A stretch of 64,000 nucleotides of DNA, from positions 558,001 to 622,000 of the forward strand of contig NZ_QBDT01000001.1 in assembly GCF_004124325.1 (NCBI RefSeq), read 5' to 3'. Shown one piece after another: positions 17,087 through 27,400 of the stretch. How positions within the stretch are numbered: position 1 is the stretch's first letter; every line of letters begins with the position of its first letter. The translations under genes and the position numbers were made by a program. The notes under the pieces are model-generated. The model made no database searches, was not told where the DNA came from, and saw only the letters and a program-made list of their open reading frames with translations. Source of the DNA: Streptomyces sp. L2. Lineage in GTDB: Bacteria; Actinomycetota; Actinomycetes; Streptomycetales; Streptomycetaceae.

Positions 17087-19111
17087 GTGAGTGAGAACGG
17101 CTCCGGCGGAAGAGTCCAGCCGGCCTGCCCCGGTGACCCCGCCCGCATAGGCCCGTACCGGATCGTCGGGCGGCTCGGCTCGGGGGGCATGGGCACCGTC
17201 CATGCCGGAGTGACGTCCGACGGCATGCGCGTGGCGGTCAAGGTGGTCCATCCCGGGCAGGCGCAGGATCCCGAGTTCCGTGCGCGGTTCAGGCGGGAGG
17301 TGCACCTGTCCTCCCGGGTCACCGGGCCGCATCTCGTCCCGCTGCTCGCCGCCGATCCGGACGCGGGGACGCCGTGGCTGGCCACCGCCTACGTGCCGGG
17401 GCCGACGCTGAACCAGCACGTGGGCGCGCACGGGCCCCTCGACGAGGGAAGCCTGTTCGCGTTCGCCGCCGCGACGGCGCAGGCGCTGACCGCGATTCAC
17501 GCCGCGGGCGTGGTGCATCGCGACGTGAAGCCGCAGAACGTGCTCCTCACCCCGTCCGGGCCCCGACTGCTGGACTTCGGCATCGCCCACGCCGCCGACG
17601 GCACCAGCGTCACCCGGACCGGGGTGATGACCGGTACCCCCGGCTGGATCAGCCCCGAGCAGTACCGTCAGGGCACCGCGGGTCCGGCGGGCGACGTCTT
17701 CGCCTGGGGAGCGCTCGTGGCGTACGCGGCAACGGGCCGGCTGCCGTTCGGGACGGGCGCGCCCGACGTGGTGGCCTTCCGGGTGATGTCGGGCGAGGCC
17801 GATCTGGACGGCGTCCCCGCCGCCCTGCGCGCGATCGTGGAGAAGGCGCTGGCCCAGGAGCCAGGTGACCGCCCTTCCGCCGCCGAAGCCGCCCGTGAGT
17901 GCGCGGTCCGGCTGGCCTCCGAGGCGACCCAGGTGGGGGGCACCGCCCCGGGATCGGCGGCGCCGGCTGTGGACATGGTCGCCGCCGTGTGGAACGTCCC
18001 GGCCGGGGACGATCCTTCGTGGCAGTTGACCGCCGGCCCTAAGCAGCCGAGGAAGCGGCTGGTCGGCGGCCTCATTCTCGCTGCGGGCGTCATCGGCGGC
18101 CTGGCCGGAGGGGTGGCGGCGCTGTTGCCCGGGACGGGGAGCGGCCCGCACACGTCGGCGGCGGCCTCGGCCTCCGCGTCCGCCTCGTCCTCCTCCGCCG
18201 GTTCCGCGCGGCCGTCCGGGAAGACGGTGAACGGCGACGCGGCGGCGAAGCAGCAGACCCCGAGCGGCACCACCGCGACCGCGGAGAGCTGGAGCCTGGC
18301 CAGGGCCGCGCAGGGCGCTGGCGAGCACGACGTGGCGCGCGCGGTCCTGCACGACGAGGGGGTCGTAGGGCAGGAGTTGGGCGACGGCGTCGTCTTCTCC
18401 CCGGGGGCCGTGCGGTTCCACGAGGCCCGCCAGGAGGTCTACCTCTCCTACACGCTCAGTTCCGACGAGCAGGGCGCGATGTACGCGGAGACGGAGATCG
18501 CCAGGAACATGTGCCTGACGGCGCGGGACGTCGTCCTGCGTCTGCACCCGGATCTGCCGTACCGCCGGTACGTGATGGTACGGGAGGAGCCGGGTCAGGG
18601 TCCCGAGGTGACGTGGCAGGACGACTTCGTCACCAACTCCCGGTGCCACGTGGCCGCCGAGGACGGCACCGGGCAGGACCCGGACGGCAACGCGCAGGAC
18701 TGGGCGCCGGACGAGGACGGCCTCGGGCAGGCGATGATTCCCAGCACCGACGGCGACGAGATCCGGGTCGCCGACCGCCTCGCGCGGAAGACCATCCAGC
18801 GCAGCAACGCCATGCGCCAGACCCTCGGCACGGATCGCGTCCTCGGCAACGCGGAGATCAAAGTGGGTTTCGACCCCGGCAACGGGGTGATGTACGTCTG
18901 GTCCGACTACGCACCATGGGCAGCCGAGGGGAAGGCCGAGTCATGGGCGGCCATGGCCGCCGGTGAGGCGTGCCGGGCCCTCGTGGCTCAGCGGGAGAGC
19001 GCAGGCGACGCGTGGCCGTACTCCCGCTACGCCGTGGCGCAGATCGGCGGAAGCCACTACCTGATGATGCGCTGGGGCGACGCCACCACGCGGGCCGCCT
19101 GCCCTGCCTGA
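17087..19111 (+). CDS. Membrane Ser/Thr protein kinase with extracellular domain
   Basis: A 674-residue Hanks-type kinase. Kinase domain about residues 24-285: glycine loop GSGGMGTV (31-38), VAVKVV, HRDVKPQN (near 144), DFGIAH, and GTPGWISPEQ as activation/P+1 loop. A linker leads to one transmembrane helix (LVGGLILAAGVIGGLAGGVAALL, about 325-347), then a Ser/Ala-rich stretch and a roughly 280-residue outer domain with two Cys (NMCLTARD and NSRCH) and a third and fourth near the end. There are no PASTA repeats; I do not recognise the sensor domain. The GTG at 17087 follows AAGGAA. It precedes the defence island but has no visible operator shared with it. Confidence 0.92.
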   Translation: MSENGSGGRVQPACPGDPARIGPYRIVGRLGSGGMGTVHAGVTSDGMRVAVKVVHPGQAQDPEFRARFRREVHLSSRVTGPHLVPLLAADPDAGTPWLATAYVPGPTLNQHVGAHGPLDEGSLFAFAAATAQALTAIHAAGVVHRDVKPQNVLLTPSGPRLLDFGIAHAADGTSVTRTGVMTGTPGWISPEQYRQGTAGPAGDVFAWGALVAYAATGRLPFGTGAPDVVAFRVMSGEADLDGVPAALRAIVEKALAQEPGDRPSAAEAARECAVRLASEATQVGGTAPGSAAPAVDMVAAVWNVPAGDDPSWQLTAGPKQPRKRLVGGLILAAGVIGGLAGGVAALLPGTGSGPHTSAAASASASASSSSAGSARPSGKTVNGDAAAKQQTPSGTTATAESWSLARAAQGAGEHDVARAVLHDEGVVGQELGDGVVFSPGAVRFHEARQEVYLSYTLSSDEQGAMYAETEIARNMCLTARDVVLRLHPDLPYRRYVMVREEPGQGPEVTWQDDFVTNSRCHVAAEDGTGQDPDGNAQDWAPDEDGLGQAMIPSTDGDEIRVADRLARKTIQRSNAMRQTLGTDRVLGNAEIKVGFDPGNGVMYVWSDYAPWAAEGKAESWAAMAAGEACRALVAQRESAGDAWPYSRYAVAQIGGSHYLMMRWGDATTRAACPA

Positions 19112-19183
19112 GCACCCCGTGCGTCGCGAGCCGGGGCCCCCGACCTCCACACTCCCCCCACACAACGAGGGAACGCGCGCCCT

Positions 19184-19198
19184 GTGAACTCAGTCAAT
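19184..19198. promoter_or_regulatory. Island operator, site 1 (upstream of HTH-methylase 1)
   Basis: GTGAAC-TCA-GTCAAT lies about 95 nt before the methylase start. It differs by one arm base from the reversed site at 47446-47460 (GTGAAC-GTC-GTCAAC), which precedes the paralogous methylase. Confidence 0.6.
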
Positions 19199-19293
19199 GA
19201 GCGTAGTAGCCTCCCATGCCACACCGGCCACACGCCACACGGCCGCTGGGACGCCGACCCCAGCCCAGCCGCCCGCACCTCGGAGACTGTTCG

Positions 19294-21303
19294 ATGAGCA
19301 CCCCGGACGCCGTACCCGTCAGCCTGGCCGAGATCGCCCGGATCGCCGGCGTCGGACGCGCCGCCGTGAGCAACTGGCGCCGGCGCCACGACTCCTTCCC
19401 CAACCGGATCGGCGGCACCGACGTCAGTCCGCAGTTCTCCCTGACCGAGATCGAACAGTGGCTGCGCGACCACGGGAAGCTGACGGACATCGGCGGCAAG
19501 GAACTCCTCTGGCCACGCTTCGAACTGCTCGCAAGCCGGAACGAGTCGGGTCTTGCCGTCGCCGAGGCCGCCCGCCGTATGCGGACCGCCAGGGCGCGGA
19601 TCAGCCACCCCGAACTCTCCCCGCAGGCCCGCGCGCTGGTGGCCGAGGCGGGCAGGCTGGGGCGGGCGGAGGGGCCGCGCGACACCTTCGAGTTCCTGCT
19701 GCAACGGTGGCTGGAGACCCATGTCCGGCAGCTCAGCACCACGCCACCGCCCCTCGCCACGCTGATGGCCCGGATCGCCCTCGCCGTCCGCCTCGGACCA
19801 GGAGGTGACGGCCTGACCGTGCTGGATCCCGCGTGCGGCACCGGCCACCTGCTGGCAGCCGCCGCGCGGGAGTACGGCGGTCCGGGCCTCGAACTGCTGG
19901 GCTGCGAGCGGGATCCGGCGCCGGCCGCGCTGGCGTCCGCCCGGCTCGGCTTCGTCGCGGACGACCGCCCCGCCCGGGTGCGGATCGCCACCACCGACTC
20001 CCTGCGGGACGATCCGTTCAGCGGAACCAGGGCCGGCATCGCGCTGTGCAACCCGCCGTTCAACGAACGGGACTGGGGGTACGAGGAACTCGCCGCCGAC
20101 CGGCGGTGGAGCCATGGCCTGCCCCCGCGGACGGAGCCCGAACTGGCCTGGGTGCAGCACCTCCTGTCCCACCTGGAGCCCGGCGGTGCCGCCGTGGTCG
20201 TCCTGCCGCCGGCGGTCGCGTCCCGCAGGGCGGGCCGGCGGGTCCGTGGCTCGCTGCTGCGCACCGGAGCGCTGCGGGCGGTGGTGGCCCTGCCTCCGGG
20301 CAGTGCCCAACCCCACAGCGTGTCCCTGCAGTTGTGGGTGCTGCGCGCGGCGGCGGACGGCTCCGCCACCCCTCCCCCGGCCCAGGACGTGCTCCTGGTG
20401 GACGCCACGGGCTTCGCCCGGCCGGGAACGCGCGAGCCGAGCCCCGACTGGGACGCTCTCGGCACCTTCGTCCTCACCGCGCTGACGGTCCTCGACCAGC
20501 CCGGTCAGGAGCCGCCGGACAGCGCCGTACGGGTTCCCCTGCTCGACCTCCTGGACGACGAGGTGGACGTCACCCCGGGGCGCTACACCGCGTCGGCGTC
20601 CGAACCGTCGTCGAAGGAACTGGCCCAGAAGTGGGGCGTGTTCGGGTCACTGCTGACCGACCTGGCCGACCATGCACGGCATCTGTCCGCGCTCGGCACC
20701 GCGACCAGCACCGCGACCAGCACCGCGACCAGCACCCAGCAGACCACGACGACAGTGGGAGACCTGGTCAAGGCCGGCGCGCTGACGCTGCGCACAGGTC
20801 AGCAGCCCCCCGACGACAACGCGCCCGTCGGCGGGACCGCCGTACCCCTCCTCACCGTCGCCGACCTGCTGCTCGACGGCACGCCCAGCGGTCCGCCGGT
20901 CGAAGGCGACGGTCATGCCGTCGCCGAGGAGGGCGACGTGGTGGTCGCCGGAGTGAGCCGGGCGTTCCGGGCGTGGGTCCATGAAGGGCCGCCGGTGGCC
21001 CTGGGCCCCCAGCTCTACGCCTTGCGGGCGGACCCCGGGAAGCTGGACGCCCACTTCCTCGCCGGATGTCTGCGCGCACCGGCCAACGGACGCCAGGCCG
21101 GCACGCACGCCTCCAGTTCCTCGCGGGTCGACATCCGGCGTCTCCAGGTGCTCCAGCTGCCGTTGGAGCAGCAGGTGGCGTACGCAGAGACGTTCCGCCG
21201 CCTCGGCGCTTTCGAGACGCTGCTCACCGAGGCCGGCGGCTTGGGCAGGGAACTGGCGGGCGACTTCAACGACCGGCTCGCGGCAGGCGGGCTCGGCATC
21301 TGA
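19294..21303 (+). CDS. HTH-N6-adenine methylase-specificity fusion protein (island border 1)
   Basis: A 669-residue protein with three parts. Residues 7-35 are a DNA-binding HTH (SLAEIARIAGVGRAAVSNWRRR). The middle is a HsdM-like N6-adenine methylase: AdoMet motif LDPACGTG (177-184) and catalytic NPPF (253-256). The C-terminal third resembles a type I HsdS half: VAEEGDVVVAG, GPQLYALR, LQLPLEQQVAYAE. It contains a short ATST repeat (three 12-bp units, around 20700). The ATG at 19294 has GGAG upstream. It lies 131 nt before the kinase-helicase gene and could supply self-marking; the HTH plus a nearby inverted repeat suggests it also controls transcription. A paralogue lies at the far island edge. 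Confidence 0.88.
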   Translation: MSTPDAVPVSLAEIARIAGVGRAAVSNWRRRHDSFPNRIGGTDVSPQFSLTEIEQWLRDHGKLTDIGGKELLWPRFELLASRNESGLAVAEAARRMRTARARISHPELSPQARALVAEAGRLGRAEGPRDTFEFLLQRWLETHVRQLSTTPPPLATLMARIALAVRLGPGGDGLTVLDPACGTGHLLAAAAREYGGPGLELLGCERDPAPAALASARLGFVADDRPARVRIATTDSLRDDPFSGTRAGIALCNPPFNERDWGYEELAADRRWSHGLPPRTEPELAWVQHLLSHLEPGGAAVVVLPPAVASRRAGRRVRGSLLRTGALRAVVALPPGSAQPHSVSLQLWVLRAAADGSATPPPAQDVLLVDATGFARPGTREPSPDWDALGTFVLTALTVLDQPGQEPPDSAVRVPLLDLLDDEVDVTPGRYTASASEPSSKELAQKWGVFGSLLTDLADHARHLSALGTATSTATSTATSTQQTTTTVGDLVKAGALTLRTGQQPPDDNAPVGGTAVPLLTVADLLLDGTPSGPPVEGDGHAVAEEGDVVVAGVSRAFRAWVHEGPPVALGPQLYALRADPGKLDAHFLAGCLRAPANGRQAGTHASSSSRVDIRRLQVLQLPLEQQVAYAETFRRLGAFETLLTEAGGLGRELAGDFNDRLAAGGLGI

Positions 21304-21328
21304 CGCACCTACCGACAGAACCCACCCT

Positions 21329-21343
21329 GTTGACAACGTCAAC
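21329..21343. promoter_or_regulatory. Island operator, site 2 (upstream of kinase-helicase)
   Basis: GTTGAC-AAC-GTCAAC, perfect 6-bp arms, 92 nt before the kinase-helicase start. It contains TTGACA (21330-21335), a possible -35 box, so binding could block RNA polymerase. Confidence 0.7.
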
Positions 21344-21372
21344 ACACATGCACCATCGTCGTCAACGACCAA

Positions 21373-21399
21373 AGGTGTACTCTCCTGCGGGATACACCT
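21373..21399. promoter_or_regulatory. Inverted repeat in the kinase-helicase leader
   Basis: AGGTGTA (21373-21379) and TACACCT (21393-21399) are perfect 7-bp arms with 13 nt between, and an inner TCC-TGCG-GGA can pair as well. It lies 36 nt before the start codon, where it could be a second operator or an RNA hairpin. Confidence 0.5.
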
Positions 21400-21434
21400 A
21401 TCGTGCACAGGGCGGGCGAAATCGGGGAGGGGCC

Positions 21435-24400
21435 GTGAGCCGGGAGACGGTCGCGGGACGGTTCCGGATCACGGGGATCGTGGGGCGCGGGAACATGGGC
21501 GAGGTGCACCGCGCCGAGGACCTCCATGCCGCGCCGGACTCCCCGCACCGCGAGGTGGCGGTCAAGACGGTGCTGCGCGGCCGGACCGGGATCTCGGTCG
21601 ACACCTCGGGGTCCGGCAAGGAGGTCGACCGCTTCCGCCGCGAGGTGCGGATCATGCGGATGCTCTCCCAGGGGCACCCGAACCTCACCCTCCTCCTCGA
21701 CGGCGGCGTGGACGAGGCGCCGGACGGCGGCGCCGGTCTGCCCTATCTGGCGATGGAGCTGCTGGACGGCCATCCGCTCGCGGACCTCGTCGACGAGGAG
21801 CCGCAGCTCCCGGTCTCCTGGGCCGCCGCCATCGGGGCGCAGCTCGCCTCCGGACTCGCCGCCGCGCACACCGCGGGGGTCGTGCACCGCGATCTGAAGC
21901 CGGCGAATGTGATGCTCACCGGCGACGGCACGGCGAAGATCCTCGACTTCGGCATGGGCACGATCGTCGACGATCCCGACCAGACGCGGCTGACCAGCAC
22001 GGGCGTCAGCGTGGGCACGGCCCGCTACATGGCGCCGGAGCAGTTCCGCGCCGAGCGGGTCTCCGCCCCGGCCGACCTGTACGCGCTCGGCTGCATCCTG
22101 TACGAGATGCTGATCGGCCGGCCGCCGTTCTCCGCCCGGACCCCGTTCGAGCTGGCCGGGCAGCACCAGCACGAGCGTCCGCCCCGGCTGACCCTCGTCC
22201 GTCCGGACCTGCCGCCCGAACTGGTCCGGCTGGTGGACCGGCTGCTGGAGAAGGACGCCGAACTTCGGCCGGAGAACGCGGAGTTGGTACGGGAGGCGCT
22301 GGTCCCGCTCGCGCTCGCCCCGGACGGCACGGCCGCCCTGCTCGCCCCGCACTGGCAGGTGATGGACCCGGTGGCGCGGCTGCGCGCCCTGCTCCCGGAG
22401 CCCGCCCCCGCGGCCCCGGCGCCCGCACCGCGCCGGGAGCCGCGGCTGCCCGAGGCGATGGACGTCTTCGGCATCCACGCCGACCTGATCGGCGAGTACG
22501 CGAGCTTCACGCAGAGCGCGACGGTCATCCGGGACGCCCGGATCGCCGGCTTCGTCGAGGACGACCTGGCGGCGAAGTCGCAGTGGCCCGACCCGTGGCT
22601 GTCGCTGAACCCGTTCTTCGCCGACGGCGGCCAGGTCACCGACCTCGTGCGGGACGGCGTGCTGCACCCGAGGTGCGCGGAGATCTTCCAGGCCGGCAAG
22701 CGGGAGACCTCCCCGCGCCCGGACGGCCGCCCGCTCACCTTCCACCTGCACCAGCGGCAGGCGATCGAGGCCGCGCAGGCGGGCGACTCCTACGTGCTCA
22801 CCACCGGCACCGGTTCCGGCAAGTCGCTGTCGTACATCGTGCCGATCGTGGACCGGGTGCTGAAGGAGCGCGAGGCGGCCGGCCCGGACGCGGGCGGCCG
22901 GGTGCGCGCGATCGTCGTGTACCCGATGAACGCGCTGGCCAACTCGCAGCTCGGCGAGCTGGAGAAGTACCTGCGGCACGGTTTCGGGAAGGGCCGCGAG
23001 CCGGTCACGTTCGCCCGCTACACCGGCCAGGAGACCAGCGAGGAGCGGCGCGAGCTGCGCCGGAACCCGCCGGACATCCTGCTCACCAACTACGTGATGC
23101 TGGAGCTGATGCTGACCCGGCCGGACGACCGGTCCAGCCTGATCCGCATGGCGGAGGGGCTGCGGTTCCTCGTCTTCGACGAGCTGCACACCTACCGGGG
23201 CCGGCAGGGCGCGGACGTGGCGTTTCTGATCCGCCGGGTCCGGGAGGCCTGCCGGGCGTCGGCGGACCTGCAGTGCGTCGGCACGTCGGCGACCATGTCC
23301 ACGGAAGGGTCCTGGGAGGACCAGCGGCGCGAGGTGGCCAAGGTCGCCGGCCGGCTGTTCGGTACGACGGTGCTGCCGAAGCGGGTGATCGGCGAGACCC
23401 TGGTCCGGGCGACCGACGAGGTGCCCGAGTCGGTGCCGGAGGAGCGGCTGCGGGTGCCGGCGGCGCCCCGCTCGTACGAGGCGCTGACGAAGGACCCACT
23501 GGCCCGCTGGGTGGAGTCCCGGTTCGGTCTGGAGCGTGAGGCGGGCACGGGGCGGCTGCGCCGGCGCGCCCCGGAGACGGTCGAGGTGGCGGCGGCCGAG
23601 CTGGCCGATGCCTCCGGGGTGGCCGAGGAGAGCGTGCGGGAGGCGATCCGGACGACTCTGGAGGCGGGCGCGCAGGCCAAGCACCCGCTGACCGAGCGGC
23701 CCCTGTTCGCGTTCCGGCTGCACCAGTTCCTGTCCAAGGGCGACACCGTCTACACGACTCTTCAGGACCCGCTCACCCGGCCGCTCACCCGCACCTACCA
23801 GCTGGAGCAGCCGGACAGCGACGGCAAGCCGCTGTTCCCGCTGGCGTTCTGCCGAGAGTGCGGGCAGGAGTACCTGACGGTGTGGCGCACCGAGAAGAAC
23901 GGCGCGTTCCGGTACGAGCCGCGCCGCGACACCTCGGCGTCCGGGGGCCGCGAGGGCGAGGGCTATCTGTACCTGGGCATGCCCGGCCAGGACTACGAGT
24001 GGCCGGCCGATCCGCAGAAGGCCGTGGACGACCGGCGGCTGCCGGAGTCGTGGCTGGAGCCGGACACCCAGGGCGTGATGGCCGTCCGCAAGTCGTACCG
24101 GCCCCGCGTGCCCAAGCGGGTCGTGGTGGACGCGTACGGCGACGAGTCGGGCGGGGGTCCGGTGGCCGCGTACGGCGGTGGGTCGGGCGAGGGCCTGGTG
24201 CGCGCGTACGGCGGTGAGTCCGGCGAGGGCCTGGTGCGCGCGTACGGCGGTGAGTCCGGCGAGGGCCTGGTGCGCGCGTACGGCGGTGAGTCCGGCGAGG
24301 GCCTGGTGCGCGCGTACGGCGGTGAGTCCGGCGAGGGCCTGGTGGCCGCGTTCGTGCCCGCGCCGTTCCTGTTCTGCGTGCACTGCCAGGTCTCCTACGA

Positions 24401-27400
24401 GCAGACGCGCGGCCGGGACTTCGCCAAGCTGGCCACGCTGGACCAGGAGGGCCGCTCCTCGGCGACGTCGCTGATCTCGGCGTCGATCGTGAAGTCGCTG
24501 CGGGCGGTGCCCGAGGAGAGCCTGGGCAAGGAGGCGCGCAAGCTCCTCACGTTCGTCGACAACCGGCAGGACGCCTCCCTCCAGGCCGGGCACTTCAACG
24601 ACTTCGCTCAGGTGACGCAGTTGCGCGGCGCCCTGTACCAGGCGGCGGTGCGGGCCGGTGCGGAGGGCCTGCGCCACGACGACCTCGCCGAGGCCGTCAC
24701 CGAGGTGATGGGGCTCGCGCCGCGCGCGTACGCGTCGGGCACGGATCTGCCGCCGTCGCTGGAGCGGCGGGCCGCGAAGGCGTTCCGGGACGTGGTCGGG
24801 TACCGCCTGTACCGGGACCTGGAGCGCGGCTGGCGCATCACCATGCCGAACCTGGAGCAGACGGGGCTGCTGCGGATCGACTACGAGGACCTGGACTGGA
24901 TCGCCGCGCACGGCGAACGGTGGGCGGAGACGCACGCGGTGCTGCGCGACGCCGACCCGGCGCTGCGCGAGGAGGTCGCGCGTACGCTGCTGGACCACCT
25001 GCGGCGGGGTCTCGCCATCGACGTGCAGTACTTCCGGGACGACTTCGACACGTTGCAGCGGGCGAGCGAGGAGCGGCTGGCCGGTCCGTGGGTGCTGGGC
25101 GAGAGCGACCGGCCGGCGGTGGGCACCGCCTACCCGTACGGTTCGCGGCCGGGCATGGAGCGTTCGGCGCTGTTCCTGTCGGCGCGGGGCAAGTTCGGCA
25201 AGTACCTGCGGCGGAACATGCCCGAGCTGCGCGCGCCGGACGCGTCGCTGGAGGACGTGCAGAAGGTCATCGAGGATCTGCTGAGGGTGCTGCGCGACGC
25301 CGAGCTGGTGCGGGAGGTGGAGGCGGCCCCCGAGCGGTCCGGCCCGGCGTTCCGCCGGCGGCCGGCGGAGAAGCGCACCGGGTTCCGGGTGTCGGCGGCG
25401 TGCCTGGTCTGGCGGGCCGGGGACGGGGTGCGGGGCGCGGTCGACCCGCTGGCCCGCACCTACAGCAGCGGCGAGGGCCCGCGCGTCAACTCGTTCTTCC
25501 GCGACCTGTACCGCTCGGCGGCGGCCGAGCTGGCCGGCCTGTACGCGCGGGAGCACACCGCGCAGGTCACCCCGGAGGACCGGCTGGAGCGCGAGCGGCG
25601 GTTCCGTGCCGCCGAACTGCCGCTGCTGTACTGCTCGCCGACGATGGAGCTGGGCGTGGACATCTCCTCGCTCAACGCGGTGATGATGCGCAACGTGCCG
25701 CCGACCCCGGCGAACTACGCGCAGCGCTCGGGCCGGGCGGGCCGCTCCGGGCAGCCCGCGCTGGTGACGACGTACTGCGCGACGGGCAACAGCCACGACC
25801 AGTACTACTTCCGCCGCTCGCAGGACATGGTGGCGGGGCAGGTGGCCCCGCCGCGCCTGGACCTCGCCAACGAGGACCTGGTCCGCTCCCATCTCCAGGG
25901 CATCTGGCTGGCGGAGACCGGCATGAAGCTGGGCACCGCGATCCCGGACGTCGTCGACGTCGCCTACGACCCGGACGGCGGCGACCGCCCGGACCCGCGG
26001 ATGGCGTTGCCGCTGCTGCCCGGCATCCGCGACCTGTCCCTGGACGAGGACGCGCGCCGGCGTGCGGTGGCCGCCGCCCGAAGCGTCCTCGCGCCGCTGC
26101 TCACGGACTTCGAGGCGACCACCTGGTGGTACGACGAGTGGATCGAGGACCGGATCGCGCGGGCCCCCGCCGAGTTTGACGCCTCCTTCGACCGGTGGCG
26201 CGATCTGTTCCGGGCGGCTGTCCTCGACCAGTACGAGCAGAACAAGCGGGTCGTCGACCACACCCTGTCCCCCGGTGAGCAGGGCCGGGCGCGCACCCGC
26301 CGCCGGGAGGCGGAGACGCAGACGAACCTGCTGCTGAACCGCTCCGTGGACAGCAAGTCGGTGATGAGCGACTTCAATCCGTACCGCTATCTGGCGTCCG
26401 AGGGGTTCCTGCCGGGCTACAGCTTCCCCCGGCTGCCGCTGGCCGCGTACATCCCGCGCTCGGGCAACCGCCGCAACGCGGACGGGGATTACCTCCAGCG
26501 GCCGCGCTTCCTCGCGATCCGCGAGTTCGGTCCCGGCGCGCTGATCTACCACGAGGGCGCCCGCTACCAGGTCACGCGGGTGCAGTTGCCGCCGGACACC
26601 TCGGGCGATCTGGCGACGGCGGAGGCCAGGCGGTGCGACGGCTGCGGCTACCACCACGAGGTCAGGGCCGGCTCCGACCTGTGCGCGATGTGCGGTGAGA
26701 CGCTGACCGGGAAGCGCACCGGCCTCCTGCACCTGCACACCGTGTACACCACGCCGCGCGAGCGGATCTCCTCCGACGAGGAGGAGCGCCGCCGCGCCGG
26801 TTTCCGCCTGGAGGTGTCGTACGCCTTCCAGGACCACGGCGTCCGCAAGGGCCGCCTCACCTCGCACGTCGCGGACGACGGCGGGGCGCCGGTCCTCGAC
26901 CTGGACTACGGCGACTCGGCGACGGTCCGCATCACGAACCTGGGCCGGGTCCGCGACAAGGAGGGCGAGCCGGACGGCTACTGGCTGGACCTGGGTGACG
27001 GCCGCTGGCTCAACGACCGGGCCGCCGCGGACGCCATCGAGGGCACCGGTATGCCGGTGGTCGACGAGGACGGCAACGAGAAGCGGCGCAAGAAGCGGGT
27101 CCTGCCCTATGTGGAGGACCGGCGCAACATCCTCGTCGTCACCCTGGACGAGCCGCAGCCCGAGCCGGTCGCCCTGTCCTTCCTGTACGCGCTGGAGCGG
27201 GGCGTCGAGGCGGCGTTCGAGCTGGAGGACTCCGAGCTGACGGCGGAGCTGCTGCCGCCGGACGAGGGTCCGCGCCGCCGCATGCTGTTCACAGAGGCGG
27301 CCGAGGGCGGGGCCGGTGTGCTGCGCCGGATCCAGCACGACAAGGACGCCCTGGCCCGCGCGGCCCGCACCGCGCTGGACATCTGCCACTTCGACCCGGA

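Noticed and set aside
17087..19111. The membrane kinase as the first gene of the defence operon
   Set aside because: It is separated from the HTH-methylase by 182 nt containing an operator-like site, has its own transmembrane sensor domain, and the defence operon already has a fused kinase. A link cannot be excluded.
19294..21303. HTH-methylase as a complete type I restriction set
   Set aside because: No HsdR-type nuclease-translocase gene is adjacent; the SNF2 and helicase proteins here are of DISARM type, not HsdR.
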